Source of the DNA: Owenweeksia sp. TMED14
Lineage (GTDB): Bacteria > Bacteroidota > Bacteroidia > Flavobacteriales > Schleiferiaceae
DNA: 64,000 bases
Assembly (NCBI GenBank): GCA_949529985.1
Contig: CATIRS010000048.1
Span: 90,972-154,971, forward strand
Reading direction: 5' to 3'
The translations under genes were made by a program, and so were the position numbers. Below are positions 9,527 through 17,942 of the stretch, piece after piece. The stretch's first letter is position 1. Each line of letters begins with the position of its first letter. The notes below the pieces were generated by a model. That model saw only the letters and a list, made by a program, of their open reading frames with translations, was not told where the DNA came from and ran no database searches.

Positions 9527-9952
9527 ATGGATAAACAGGGAAAATACGATGAGGCATATCTCCGAATGGCTCTAGAATGGTCAAAACTATCATACTGTGA
9601 TCGACGAAAAGTTGGTGCCTTAATTGTTAAGGATAGAATGATTATTTCTGATGGATATAACGGTACTCCATCAGGGTTTGAGAATGTTTGCGAGGATGAC
9701 AATGGGTTTACAAAGTGGTATGTTCTTCACGCCGAGGCTAATGCGATTTTGAAAGTTGCTAATTCGACCCAGAGTTGTACCGGAGCAACATTATATTTAA
9801 CAATGTCTCCTTGTTCAAATTGCAGCAAGCTTATTCACCAAGCGGGAATTCAACGAGTGGTTTACAATAAAGAATATAAAGATGTTTCAGGGATAGAATT
9901 TTTAAAAAAAGCAGGTGTTATCGTTGATCAGTGCTTGATAGGGAATTCTTGA
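9527..9952 (+). CDS. dCMP/cytidine deaminase-family protein (ComEB-like)
   Basis: A 141-residue zinc deaminase, probably deoxycytidylate deaminase, converting dCMP to dUMP for thymidylate synthesis. The zinc-binding and catalytic motifs HAEANAI and PCSNCSKLI are intact, and the N-terminal part (YLRMALEWSKLSYCDRRKVGALIV, GYNGTPSGFENVCED) matches the dCMP deaminase/ComEB group. The ATG at 9527 follows the tRNA-Leu gene by 54 bp; a small 7-bp hairpin (9494-9514) sits between them. Its 3' end is followed by a strong hairpin terminator. A related RNA/nucleotide deaminase cannot be excluded, but dCMP deaminase fits best. Confidence 0.88.
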   Translation: MDKQGKYDEAYLRMALEWSKLSYCDRRKVGALIVKDRMIISDGYNGTPSGFENVCEDDNGFTKWYVLHAEANAILKVANSTQSCTGATLYLTMSPCSNCSKLIHQAGIQRVVYNKEYKDVSGIEFLKKAGVIVDQCLIGNS

Positions 9953-9972
9953 ATATATAGAAAGGGGATAAT

Positions 9973-10007
9973 AAAAAAGCCGCTTCATCTAGTGAAACGG
10001 CTTTTAA
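9973..10007. terminator. Bidirectional hairpin terminator between dCMP deaminase and acidic lipoprotein genes
   Basis: AAAAGCCG and TTCA pair with TGAA and CGGCTTTT across one C/A mismatch, around a TCTAG loop. A-rich and T-rich flanks on both sides give U-tracts in either direction. The two flanking genes converge here, so it probably serves both. Confidence 0.85.
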
Positions 10008-10027
10008 AATAGATATAAGCTGAAGAC

Positions 10028-10264
10028 TTATTCGGCTACTTCCTCAGTCATTTCTTCAGTTGCCTCCTCAGTCATTTCTTCAGTTGCCTCCTCAGTCATT
10101 TCTTCAGTTGCTTCCTCAGTCATTTCTTCAGTTGCTTCCTCAGTCATTTCTTCAGTCATAACTTCCTCAGCCATAACTTCTTCAGCCATAACTTCTTCTG
10201 TGTTGTTGCAGGCAACAAGGGCAATCAATGCCAATGTGCTCATTAGTAAACTTACTTTTTTCAT
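10028..10264 (-). CDS. Small acidic tandem-repeat lipoprotein
   Basis: A 78-residue protein with a lipoprotein signal (lipobox LVAC, Cys19) and a mature part made almost only of Glu, Thr, Met, Ala and Val repeats: three EEVMA/T-type pentads, then ATEEMTEE octads. The DNA holds four near-identical 24-bp units (10041-10136) plus a partial fifth. No known domain; function unknown. A strong promoter match lies upstream (10299-10328) and a terminator behind it, so it looks like a real, independently expressed gene and not a low-complexity artefact. The unit structure predicts copy-number variation between strains. Strongly negative charge suggests cation binding or a surface or periplasmic spacer role, which is inference. 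Confidence 0.75.
   Translation of the reverse strand: MKKVSLLMSTLALIALVACNNTEEVMAEEVMAEEVMTEEMTEEATEEMTEEATEEMTEEATEEMTEEATEEMTEEVAE
10041..10136. repeat. 24-bp tandem repeat, four copies plus partial
   Basis: Units begin at 10041, 10065, 10089 and 10113, each TCCTCAGTCATTTCTTCAGT followed by TGCC or TGCT; a partial fifth begins at 10137. The first two copies are identical and the third and fourth differ from them at one base. The unit length is a multiple of three, so gain or loss keeps the lipoprotein frame. Confidence 0.95.
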
Positions 10265-10298
10265 AATTTTTCTTTTTGTTGAGTGAAAATCCTACTTG

Positions 10299-10328
10299 CA
10301 AATGTATGGAAATATGGACTTTACGCAA
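10299..10328 (-). promoter_or_regulatory. Promoter of the acidic lipoprotein gene
   Basis: On the minus strand TTG (10326-10328), 19 bp, TACATTTG (10306-10299). This matches the Bacteroidota consensus (TTG/TTTG, about 19 bp, TAnnTTTG) at both elements and lies about 35 bp upstream of the lipoprotein ATG at 10264. It is one of the best promoter matches in the window. Confidence 0.75.
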
Positions 10329-10341
10329 GTAATAGTTTGAT

Positions 10342-11886
10342 TCAAAGTTTTTTAAGAAGTCTTTCTATCGATGTTAAATCCTTTATAATGGAATATAGAT
10401 CGGCAACTTTTACTCGTTTCTGGCCCATGCTATCTCTGTCTCTTATGGTAACAGTATCATCGTTTAATGTTTCGTGATCAATAGTTATACATAACGGAGT
10501 TCCAATGGCATCCTGTCTACGATACCTTTTTCCAATGGCGTCTTTGCTATCAAACATTAATTGAAAATTGATTTTCAGCTCGTCATAAATCTTCTTTGAA
10601 TACTCCGGAAGTCCATCTTTTTTCATCAGAGGAAGTATGGCGGCTTGATTTGGAGCTAGTGCATGAGGAAGACGTAAAACGACCCTTGAAGTTTCATCTT
10701 CTAAAGTTTCCTCTTCTAGACATTCTGAAAGAATACTTAGAAACATTCTATCCAATCCGATGGATGTCTCGATAACACTTGGTGTGAAGTTTTCATTTTT
10801 ATCCGGATTAAATACTTGAAGCTTCTTTCCGGAATATTTCGAATGTTGTTTTAAGTCAAAATCTGTTCTGCTATGAATCCCCTCTAATTCTTTAAATCCA
10901 AAGGGGAATTTGTATTCGATATCTACAGCGGCATTTGCATAATGAGCAAGATTTTCATGGTTATGGTATCGATAGTTTTCATGATCAAACCCTAAAGATT
11001 TATGCCAATTTAGTCTGGAGGCTTTCCAGTGCTCAAACCATTTTATTTCTGAGCCAGGCATGATGAAAAACTGCATTTCCATTTGCTCAAATTCTCTCAT
11101 TCTAAATATGAATTGTCTCGCAACTATTTCATTTCGAAATGCTTTTCCGATCTGAGCAATCCCAAACGGGATTTTCATTCTCCCACTTTTAAAAACATTA
11201 AGAAAATTAACAAAGATCCCTTGAGCAGTCTCAGGGCGGAGGAATAGATCAGTCGCGCCTTCTGCGACAGAACCTATTTTTGTTCCAAACATTAAGTTAA
11301 ATTGTCTAATCTCAGTCCAATTTGATGAACCACTTACAGGACAAGTAATTTTTTCATCAATAATCACTTGACGAGCCGCTTTAAGATCGTCGCTATTTAG
11401 GGCTAAAGAAAATCTACTTAATGCAGAATCTGCCCTTTTCAAATAATCTACAACTCTGCTATTTGTCTCTCGGTAAAGTTCTGCATCGAAAGAGTCTCCA
11501 AAGCGAAGAGCTGCTTTTCGAACTTCTTTATCAGCTTTTTGTAAAAGTTTTTCAGCATATTCTTCAACTAAAACATCTGCTCTGTATCTTTTTTTGGAAT
11601 CCTTATTGTCAATTAGGGGATCATTAAAAGCATCAATATGACCTGAAGCTCGCCAGACATCAGGATGCATAAAAATAGCAGAATCAATTCCAACTACATT
11701 ATCGTTTAGTTGCACCATTGATCGCCACCAATAATTTTTTATGTTGTTCTTTAATAGAACGCCATTTTGTCCGTAATCGTAAACGGAGCTTAGGCCGTCA
11801 TAAATCTCACTGCTCTGGAATACAAAACCATATTCTTTAGCATGGGAGATGACTTTTTTGAATATTTCTTCAGAACCTTTGGACAT
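10342..11886 (-). CDS. glyS: Glycyl-tRNA synthetase (single-chain, dimeric type)
   Basis: Class II synthetase charging tRNA-Gly. The 514-residue single chain is the eukaryote/archaeal-like type used by Bacteroidota, not the alpha2beta2 GlyQS. Motifs seen: YDGLSSVYDYGQNGVLLKNN near the N-terminus, the class II motif 2 region FGIAQIGKAFRNEI followed by FIFRMREFEQMEMQFF, motif 3 SIGLDRMFLSIL, and a C-terminal anticodon-binding domain (LAPNQAAILPLMKK, IGKRYRRQDAIGTP). Length and motif order are normal. It is flanked by marC upstream on the same strand, with about 50 bp between. Confidence 0.97.
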   Translation of the reverse strand: MSKGSEEIFKKVISHAKEYGFVFQSSEIYDGLSSVYDYGQNGVLLKNNIKNYWWRSMVQLNDNVVGIDSAIFMHPDVWRASGHIDAFNDPLIDNKDSKKRYRADVLVEEYAEKLLQKADKEVRKAALRFGDSFDAELYRETNSRVVDYLKRADSALSRFSLALNSDDLKAARQVIIDEKITCPVSGSSNWTEIRQFNLMFGTKIGSVAEGATDLFLRPETAQGIFVNFLNVFKSGRMKIPFGIAQIGKAFRNEIVARQFIFRMREFEQMEMQFFIMPGSEIKWFEHWKASRLNWHKSLGFDHENYRYHNHENLAHYANAAVDIEYKFPFGFKELEGIHSRTDFDLKQHSKYSGKKLQVFNPDKNENFTPSVIETSIGLDRMFLSILSECLEEETLEDETSRVVLRLPHALAPNQAAILPLMKKDGLPEYSKKIYDELKINFQLMFDSKDAIGKRYRRQDAIGTPLCITIDHETLNDDTVTIRDRDSMGQKRVKVADLYSIIKDLTSIERLLKKL

Positions 11887-11938
11887 TTGTTTTGAATTAT
11901 AATTTAGAATTCGAAAATATTGAAAGTTAAATTTATCG

Positions 11939-12508
11939 TTAGGTTAGTAGAGTTCCGATATTGGAGGTGAACAATCTAACCGAAATAGCTAAGAGAATTA
12001 TTCCAAAGATCTTTCGAATAACTGAAATTCCTCCTTTGCCTAATATTCGTTCAATGTGATGAGTATTTTTTAAAACTAAATACACTAAAACTGCATTAAC
12101 AATTATTGCAACCAGAATATTAATGGCTGCGTATTCGCTTCGAACAGAAATTAATGTTGTTAATGTTCCAGCTCCAGCGATTAGCGGAAATGCAATAGGT
12201 ACTATGCTTACAGATTCAGGCTCTACTTCTTTGTAAATACGGACTCCAAGAATCATTTCCAAAGCTAGAAAAAACAATATGAGAGCCCCTGCAACGGCAA
12301 ATGACGCCACATTAACTCCGAATAGAGCAAGAAGCTCTTCTCCAAGAAATAAAAACAAAATCATTATTATGCAGGCCGCAACAGTTGCTTTTTCCGACTG
12401 TATGTGCCCGACTTTATCTCTCACTGAGATAATAATGGGTATGCTGCCAATTATATCAATAACAGCAAATAACACCATTGTAACAGAAAGGATTTCCGAA
12501 ATATTCAT
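11939..12508 (-). CDS. MarC family integral membrane protein
   Basis: A 189-residue protein with about six hydrophobic segments and the MarC signatures VMLFAVIDIIGSIPI-like N-terminus, ILGVRIYKEVEPESVSIVPIAFPLIAGAGTLTTLI and a C-terminal IFGIILLAISVRLFTSNI. The family is annotated as a putative inner-membrane transporter of unknown substrate; the historical link to multiple antibiotic resistance is not supported by function. Length is typical. A good promoter lies just upstream, overlapping the start of the divergent DUF3109 gene. Confidence 0.9.
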   Translation of the reverse strand: MNISEILSVTMVLFAVIDIIGSIPIIISVRDKVGHIQSEKATVAACIIMILFLFLGEELLALFGVNVASFAVAGALILFFLALEMILGVRIYKEVEPESVSIVPIAFPLIAGAGTLTTLISVRSEYAAINILVAIIVNAVLVYLVLKNTHHIERILGKGGISVIRKIFGIILLAISVRLFTSNIGTLLT

Positions 12509-12541
12509 TTTGTTGAAATATTACACGTTGAATTTTAGAGG

Positions 12542-12571
12542 CAAAGGTAGACCTTTGATATATGTTGCAAA
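12542..12571 (-). promoter_or_regulatory. Promoter of marC-like gene
   Basis: Minus strand TTTG (12571-12568), 18 bp, TACCTTTG (12549-12542), matching the Bacteroidota promoter form. It sits 34 bp upstream of the ATG at 12508, and its -33 element lies inside the first codons of the divergent DUF3109 gene (ATG 12562). Confidence 0.65.
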
Positions 12572-13137
12572 TTGGAAAAACAGTTGTTTCTAAAGTTGTC
12601 TTTGATCATGCCTTTTGTTGTGACTTGTCTCGATGTGAAGGAGCTTGCTGCGTTGAAGGAGATGCCGGCGCTCCATTAAGTTCTGATGAAGTCAATATCC
12701 TTTCAGACATTCAAGTTGACATAAAGCCTTATTTGCGACATGAAGGAATCACTGCTCTCGAGTCACAAGGGCATTTTGTTGTCGATGAAGAGGGGGAATA
12801 CACGACTCCTCTTATTGACAATAAAGAGTGTGCGTACGTCGTTTTTGACTCAGGCATCGCAAAATGCGGAATAGAAAAAGCTTTTGAGGCAGGGGCTATA
12901 GATTGGCCAAAGCCGTTATCATGTCATTTATATCCAATTCGAGTAACGAAATATGAAAATTTTCATGCTCTTAATGTTCACCATTGGAAAGTATGTGAGC
13001 CTGCATGCATCTTGGGTCAAGAGCTTAAATTGCCAGTTTTTAGATTTTTAAGAAATGCGTTAATACGAGCTTATGGTAAGAGTTGGATGCTGGAAGCAGA
13101 ACTGGTCTACTCAAAGCTTTTAAATCAAAAATCATAA
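12562..13137 (+). CDS. DUF3109 cysteine-rich protein
   Basis: A 191-residue cytoplasmic protein with a Cys pattern typical of DUF3109: FCCDLSRCEGACC near residues 18-30, then NKECAYVVFD, IAKCGIEKAF, PLSCHLYPIRV and VCEPAC. The clustered cysteines suggest a metal or Fe-S site, similar in layout to the CxxxCxxCC zinc/iron-chelating proteins. No signal peptide. Function is not established. It is divergent from marC with 53 bp between, and is followed by the long nrd leader region. Confidence 0.85.
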   Translation: MLQIGKTVVSKVVFDHAFCCDLSRCEGACCVEGDAGAPLSSDEVNILSDIQVDIKPYLRHEGITALESQGHFVVDEEGEYTTPLIDNKECAYVVFDSGIAKCGIEKAFEAGAIDWPKPLSCHLYPIRVTKYENFHALNVHHWKVCEPACILGQELKLPVFRFLRNALIRAYGKSWMLEAELVYSKLLNQKS

Positions 13138-13171
13138 AAGCGAATGAAGGTTATTAACAATTGATGTGGAT

Positions 13172-13179
13172 TATTTTTG
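13172..13179 (+). promoter_or_regulatory. Possible -7 promoter element of the nrdBA transcript
   Basis: TATTTTTG matches TAnnTTTG on the plus strand between DUF3109 and nrdB. No convincing TTG lies about 19 bp upstream, so the call is weak. If used, the transcript would begin near 13186 and carry a leader of about 240 nt that includes the whole structured region before nrdB. Confidence 0.35.
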
Positions 13180-13281
13180 CTCAACATATATAAAATAGTT
13201 AGGTTAATTCAAACCCCTTGATTTTACTGCTTTTTTGCTTTGTGATGAATTTAAGAATGTTGAAAACTCCGGGACAATGTT

Positions 13282-13422
13282 CAAATCTATCGCTTGTGAA
13301 AACCACGATGCTTTCCAAGATTTGTAAAGCTCACTTGCAGTGGGTTCTTGTCGGCTTTGGCCATTTCTACTGCTAATACGCACTTAAGAACATATAAAAA
13401 CCTCGCTCACAAGCGATTAGAT
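13282..13422 (+). promoter_or_regulatory. Structured 5' leader (candidate riboswitch or attenuator) of nrdBA
   Basis: Bases 13285-13299 pair with 13407-13422 in a 15-bp stem with one bulged T; the core ATCGCTTGTGA/TCACAAGCGAT is perfect. It closes 107 nt and ends 7 nt before the nrdB ATG (13430). Inside are GCTTT/AAAGC (13310-13314 with 13326-13330), CACT-TGC-AGTG, and a GTTCTT/AAGAAC stem (about 13344-13349 with 13386-13391) that encloses GGC-TTTG-GCC and TGC/GCA hairpins. CAAATCT (13282-13288) can instead pair with AGATTTG (13318-13324), which would disrupt part of the closing stem. It does not match the TPP, cobalamin, SAM, purine or 2'-dG consensus that I know. Function as a regulator of dNTP synthesis is inference. 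Confidence 0.55.
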
Positions 13423-13429
13423 AAAAAAA

Positions 13430-14422
13430 ATGAGCAAAAATAACCCTAACAACGAACCTATATTAACGGAAAACCCGAATCGATTTGTCTTATTTCCTAT
13501 TGAGCATAATGATATATGGGATATTTATAAGAAAGCTGAAGCAAGCTTCTGGACTGCTGAAGAAATAGATCTTCATCAAGATATCTCTGATTGGGAAAAT
13601 AAATTAACTGATGATGAGCGTTATTTTGTAAAACACATACTTGCATTTTTTGCAGCATCAGACGGAATTGTCAATGAAAATTTAGCTGAGAATTTTGTGA
13701 ATGAAGTCCAGTATACAGAAGTGAAGTTTTTCTATGGGTTTCAAATTATGATGGAAAACATTCACAGTGAAACATATTCTCTGCTAATCGACACATATGT
13801 GAAGGACACTTCCGAAAGAGCTAAATTGTTTAATGCAATAGAAACCTTTGATGCAATAAAGAAGAAAGCTGACTGGGCATTAAAATGGATTGACTCCCCT
13901 TCATTCGCAGAACGACTAATTGCGTTTGCAGCTGTTGAAGGGATATTCTTTAGTGGAGCCTTTTGTTCTATTTTCTGGATGAAAAAGCGCGGATTGCTTC
14001 CTGGCTTAACTTTTTCTAATGAATTAATTAGCAGAGACGAAGGGATGCATTGTGATTTTGCTGTTCATCTTCATAATGAACACCTTGTCCACAAGGTTCC
14101 GAAAGAACGAATTATTCAAATAATCACTGAAGCCTTAGACATTGAACGAGAATTTATAACTGAATCACTTCCTGTCGACTTAATCGGTATGAATAGCCGA
14201 CTAATGGTACAATATTTAGAGTTTGTAGCAGATCGTTTACTAATGGAGTTAAATTGTCCAAAAAGCTATAATTCGGAGAATCCTTTTGATTTCATGGATA
14301 TGATTTCACTCGAAGGAAAAACAAATTTCTTTGAAAAGAGAGTTTCAGATTATCGTAAGGCTGGAGTTGGAATGGAAGCGGAAACAAAAGAAGAGTCTTT
14401 TAATTTTGATTCCGATTTTTAA
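13430..14422 (+). CDS. nrdB: Ribonucleotide reductase class Ia small subunit
   Basis: Holds the di-iron centre and tyrosyl radical needed by NrdA to reduce ribonucleotides. Ligands are visible: Asp in EEIDLHQD (about 47), Glu in SDGIVNENL, Glu109 and His112 in MENIHSETY with the probable radical Tyr116, and Glu/His of the second half in [10 protein letters not shown] and [10 protein letters not shown]. This is the eukaryote-like R2 subtype with the radical Tyr four residues after the His. The C-terminal tail ESFNFDSDF is the peptide that docks on the large subunit. At 330 residues it is normal. It precedes nrdA by 12 bp and has an unusual structured leader. Confidence 0.97.
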   Translation: MSKNNPNNEPILTENPNRFVLFPIEHNDIWDIYKKAEASFWTAEEIDLHQDISDWENKLTDDERYFVKHILAFFAASDGIVNENLAENFVNEVQYTEVKFFYGFQIMMENIHSETYSLLIDTYVKDTSERAKLFNAIETFDAIKKKADWALKWIDSPSFAERLIAFAAVEGIFFSGAFCSIFWMKKRGLLPGLTFSNELISRDEGMHCDFAVHLHNEHLVHKVPKERIIQIITEALDIEREFITESLPVDLIGMNSRLMVQYLEFVADRLLMELNCPKSYNSENPFDFMDMISLEGKTNFFEKRVSDYRKAGVGMEAETKEESFNFDSDF

Positions 14423-14434
14423 AAAAGCACTATT

Positions 14435-16858
14435 ATGATGAACGTTTTAAAACGCGATGGCCACAAGGAGGCTATAAAATTTGATAAGATTACAGCTAGA
14501 ATTCAAAAGCTGTGCTATGGGTTAAGTTCACATGTTGATGCTGTAGCGGTAGCAATGCGAGTAATTGAAGGTTTATATGATGGCGTCACTACCAGTGAGC
14601 TTGATAGTTTATCCGCAGAAACAGCAGCTTCAATGACTGTTAAGCATCCAGATTTTGCGAAGTTAGCAGCCCGAATTGCCGTATCAAACCTACACAAGAA
14701 TACGAATAAGTCTTTCACGGATACGATGCGAGATTTACATCAATTTGTAAGTCCTAAAACAGGTCAAGCTGCACCGCTTATTGCAGATGATGTTATGGAA
14801 ATAATCGAATCCAATGCCGAGATATTGGATTCAACTCCCATATACGATCGTGATTTTAATTATGATTATTTTGGTTTCAAAACTTTAGAGAGATCATATT
14901 TACTTCGCACTAATGGTCAAATTGCTGAACGTCCACAGCATATGATTTTAAGAGTTGCAATTGGGATTCATAAAGAAAATATTGAAGAGGCCATAGAGAC
15001 ATATAACGGTATGTCAAAAGGGCTTTATACTCATGCAACACCTACACTTTTTAATTCAGGAACTCCAAAGCCTCAGATGTCTAGCTGTTTTCTTTTGCAA
15101 ATGCAAGATGACAGCATCGATGGAATTTATGATACTCTAAAGCAAACTGCAAAGATTTCACAAAGTGCTGGTGGCATAGGTCTTAGTATTAGTAATATTA
15201 GGTCTACAGGTTCTTACATCCGAGGGACAAATGGAACTTCAAATGGACTGATTCCTCTTCTTCGTGTCTTCAATGATACTGCAAGATATGTTGATCAAGG
15301 AGGCGGCAAGAGAAAGGGGTCTTTTGCTATATACTTAGAACCTTGGCATGCAGATGTCTTTGATTTTCTGGACCTAAGAAAGAACACTGGAAAAGAAGAA
15401 AACAGAGCCCGTGATTTATTTTATGCTTTATGGATTCCTGACCTTTTTATGCGAAGGGTTGAAGAAGACGGGAATTGGACACTCATGGACCCTAATGAAT
15501 GTCCAGGATTGTTTGATACTTATGGAGCAGAATTTGACGCTCTCTATACGGGTTATGAAAGTCAAAAAAAAGGACGAAAAACTATTGCTGCGCGTGAGCT
15601 TTGGACCAAAATAATGGAGGCTCAAATTGAGACAGGGACTCCCTACATATTATATAAAGACGCATGTAATTCAAAGTCTAATCAAAAGAATCTTGGTGTG
15701 ATTCGTTCATCAAATCTTTGTACTGAAATTATCGAGTATACGGCACCTGATGAGGTGGCAGTATGTAATCTTGCATCAATAGCCTTGCCTAAATATGTTC
15801 ATGATGGATCATTTGATCATCAAATGCTTTATGATGTTACATATAAAATCACAAATAATTTAAACCAGGTTATAGATCAGAATTATTATCCCGTTCCAGA
15901 AGCTCGAAACTCTAACATACGCCATCGACCAATTGGAATTGGAGTGCAGGGGTTAGCCGATGCATTTATACATCTGCGCTTGCCATTTACTAGTGATCAA
16001 GCCCGAAAGCTCAATAAAGATATTTTTGAAACTATTTATTTTTCAGCAGTCACGGCATCATGCGATTTGGCAAAAGTTGATGGAGCCTATGAGACCTATG
16101 AGGGATCACCAATTTCAAAAGGTGAGTTCCAATTCAATATGTGGGGTCTAAAAGACGAGGACTTGAGTGGCAGATGGGATTGGTCCGGTTTGAGAAAAAA
16201 GATCAAGAAGCATGGTGTTAGGAATTCTCTTCTCTTAGCCCCAATGCCTACCGCATCTACATCACAGATTTTAGGTAACAATGAATGTTTCGAGCCTTAT
16301 ACAAGTAATTTGTATACGCGGCGTGTTCTTTCTGGAGAATTCATTGTTGTAAATAAACATCTCCTTCTGGACCTTGTTAATCTTGGTCTCTGGAATGAAG
16401 ATGTTAAAAATGCTATTATGGCAAATAATGGATCAATTCAAAGCATCGATGGAATACCAGAAAATATAAAGCTTTTATATAAAACCGTTTGGGAGCTTTC
16501 AATGCGCGATATAATTGATATGTCTGCGGATCGCGGAGTATTCATCGATCAATCGCAGTCTTTAAATCTTTTTGTTGAATCTCCTAATATGGGAAAGTTA
16601 ACTTCAATGCATTTTTATGCATGGAAAAAAGGACTTAAGACTGGAATGTACTATTTGAGAACGAAAGCAGCTTCAGCAGCAATAAAATTCACTGTAAAGA
16701 AAAAGGCAGCAGTGATAACTGAAACTGAGGTCTTCTCTGATATTACGGCAAAAAAAGCAGACGAGGCCCCTAACGAATCCGTTAAAGGATTCACAGAAGA
16801 AGAAATCTTAGCGTGCTCTATTGATAATCCGGATGATTGTGAAGCTTGCGGTTCATAG
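14435..16858 (+). CDS. nrdA: Ribonucleotide reductase class Ia large subunit
   Basis: Catalytic subunit reducing NDPs to dNDPs. An ATP-cone domain fills about residues 1-95 ([20 protein letters not shown]), so activity is probably feedback-inhibited by dATP. The active site includes the Cys in MSSCFLLQM, the Asn-Cys-Glu triad in SNLCTEI and the partner Cys in [21 protein letters not shown] is the conserved C-terminal loop. The C-terminus ends with CEACGS, the swinging redox Cys pair for thioredoxin or glutaredoxin. Length 807 is normal for this subtype. Two tandem ATG codons (14435, 14438) are possible starts. Co-transcribed with nrdB. Confidence 0.97.
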   Translation: MMNVLKRDGHKEAIKFDKITARIQKLCYGLSSHVDAVAVAMRVIEGLYDGVTTSELDSLSAETAASMTVKHPDFAKLAARIAVSNLHKNTNKSFTDTMRDLHQFVSPKTGQAAPLIADDVMEIIESNAEILDSTPIYDRDFNYDYFGFKTLERSYLLRTNGQIAERPQHMILRVAIGIHKENIEEAIETYNGMSKGLYTHATPTLFNSGTPKPQMSSCFLLQMQDDSIDGIYDTLKQTAKISQSAGGIGLSISNIRSTGSYIRGTNGTSNGLIPLLRVFNDTARYVDQGGGKRKGSFAIYLEPWHADVFDFLDLRKNTGKEENRARDLFYALWIPDLFMRRVEEDGNWTLMDPNECPGLFDTYGAEFDALYTGYESQKKGRKTIAARELWTKIMEAQIETGTPYILYKDACNSKSNQKNLGVIRSSNLCTEIIEYTAPDEVAVCNLASIALPKYVHDGSFDHQMLYDVTYKITNNLNQVIDQNYYPVPEARNSNIRHRPIGIGVQGLADAFIHLRLPFTSDQARKLNKDIFETIYFSAVTASCDLAKVDGAYETYEGSPISKGEFQFNMWGLKDEDLSGRWDWSGLRKKIKKHGVRNSLLLAPMPTASTSQILGNNECFEPYTSNLYTRRVLSGEFIVVNKHLLLDLVNLGLWNEDVKNAIMANNGSIQSIDGIPENIKLLYKTVWELSMRDIIDMSADRGVFIDQSQSLNLFVESPNMGKLTSMHFYAWKKGLKTGMYYLRTKAASAAIKFTVKKKAAVITETEVFSDITAKKADEAPNESVKGFTEEEILACSIDNPDDCEACGS

Positions 16859-17014
16859 AGATTTGTATTATTTTAAACCTATTGGGTCTCATTTAAAATA
16901 TTAATCACTGAAAAGTATAACTTCAAAAAGTTCTTCTTTTATTAATTTATTGGTTTATTGTTATTTAGATAAAAATTATTACTTTTAAACTACCTATATA
17001 TCAACGTTTTAAGT

Positions 17015-17185
17015 ATGTCACAACAAGATCCAAAAGATTTACAAGAACAAATGTCTATGCGCAAACGTAGGGCAGAAAAAAAGAGAGAGGAAGCTGAGCA
17101 TGATTCACATTCAATGACAACAACTATTTTTGTTGTCATAATGATTTTAGTGATAATTTCTTCAGCTGTGTTTTTCACGTCTTAA
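17015..17185 (+). CDS. Small single-span membrane protein (56 residues)
   Basis: ATG 17015 to TAA 17183-17185. The N-terminal 34 residues are very polar and basic/acidic (RKRRAEKKREEAEHD, likely helical), followed by one hydrophobic segment (TTTIFVVIMILVIISSAVFF) close to the C-terminus: a tail-anchored layout with the charged part in the cytoplasm. No known domain recognised. It lies in the 358-bp stretch between nrdA and the DjlA-like gene, on the same strand; the 156 bp upstream of it hold only a weak AACTT/AAGTT hairpin. A run of nine Gs follows the stop directly. A minus-strand frame of similar length overlaps it but has no protein-like features. Confidence 0.6.
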   Translation: MSQQDPKDLQEQMSMRKRRAEKKREEAEHDSHSMTTTIFVVIMILVIISSAVFFTS

Positions 17186-17194
17186 GGGGGGGGG
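17186..17194. repeat. Nine-G homopolymer tract
   Basis: Nine consecutive Gs in an AT-rich intergenic stretch, directly after the stop of the 56-residue membrane protein and 22 bp upstream of the DjlA-like ATG (17217). Such tracts are slippage-prone; here a length change would alter the spacing upstream of the next gene but no reading frame. Confidence 0.9.
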
Positions 17195-17216
17195 TTCTAA
17201 TGTATCTTCGCCGTAA

Positions 17217-17942
17217 ATGAAACGGTTGACCACCTTTGTTGGTGGAGCATTAGGCTGGGCACTTGGCGGCCCAATTGGAGCTGTTATTGGCGCGGTATTG
17301 GGAACACTTTTTTCGGCTGAAATTGTTGGTAAAAGAAAAGTGTCTTCTAAATTTAAAAACTCTGAAACTGATTTTCACGCGAGCTTGCTGGTTTTAGCTT
17401 CAGTTGTAATTAAAGCTGATGGAATAGTTGATAGTCGGGAATTAAATTTTGTGCGAACTCAATTTGTAAAATGGTTCGGTTTAAAACGTACTAACGACAG
17501 TTTTAAAGTTTTTAGTAGACTAGTTGAAAACCAGCCAAATGTTTTAGAAATATGCAATCAAGTTCAACAAAATATGCCTTATCAAGGTCGTCTTCAAATT
17601 ATTGCATTTTTATTGGATTTATCACTTTCCGATGGTGTTTTGTCGCAAGAGGAACGTAAACAAATTGTCAGAATATCAGGTTATCTAGGAATAGATAGAA
17701 ATGAATTTGCGCAATTAGAGACCATCAAGTTTAATAAAAGTAAAAGCCCATATGACGTATTGGGTATTGATCAAAGCTCCACTGAAGTCGAAATAAAAAA
17801 AATGTACAGAACATTAGTAAAAAAATATCATCCTGATGCCATTGTCGGGATGGGTGACAAAGTCGTTTCCGAGGCACAAAATACATTTCGAAAAATACAA
17901 GATGCTTATGAGACAATATGTAAAGAGCGAGTTATAAAATGA
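17217..17942 (+). CDS. DjlA-like membrane co-chaperone (TerB + DnaJ domains)
   Basis: A 241-residue J-domain protein that probably stimulates DnaK at the inner membrane. Residues about 5-35 form a Gly-rich membrane segment (GGALGWALGGPIGAVIGAVLG), about 50-165 a TerB/DjlA central domain (IKADGIVDSRELNFVR, LSDGVLSQEERKQI), and about 178-236 a J domain with the His-Pro-Asp motif at 205-207 (KKYHPDA). This is the domain order of DjlA. The stop overlaps the start of the next gene by four bases (ATGA), so it is coupled with the polyprenyl synthase. Confidence 0.9.
   Translation: MKRLTTFVGGALGWALGGPIGAVIGAVLGTLFSAEIVGKRKVSSKFKNSETDFHASLLVLASVVIKADGIVDSRELNFVRTQFVKWFGLKRTNDSFKVFSRLVENQPNVLEICNQVQQNMPYQGRLQIIAFLLDLSLSDGVLSQEERKQIVRISGYLGIDRNEFAQLETIKFNKSKSPYDVLGIDQSSTEVEIKKMYRTLVKKYHPDAIVGMGDKVVSEAQNTFRKIQDAYETICKERVIK

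Noticed and set aside
13285-13422. Interpretation of the nrd leader as a separate 6S RNA gene.
   Set aside because: A closing stem with an asymmetric bubble is 6S-like, but the stem ends 7 nt before nrdB, there is no terminator, and no own promoter with matching spacing is seen. Not excluded without a covariance search.
13285-13422. Cobalamin riboswitch in front of the ribonucleotide reductase genes.
   Set aside because: AdoCbl riboswitches occur before some nrd genes, but neither the GCCACTG core nor the B12-box consensus is present.
16990-17178. 62-codon minus-strand frame between nrdA and the DjlA-like gene.
   Set aside because: It is the complement of the 56-residue plus-strand frame, which has the more protein-like layout and matching gene orientation.
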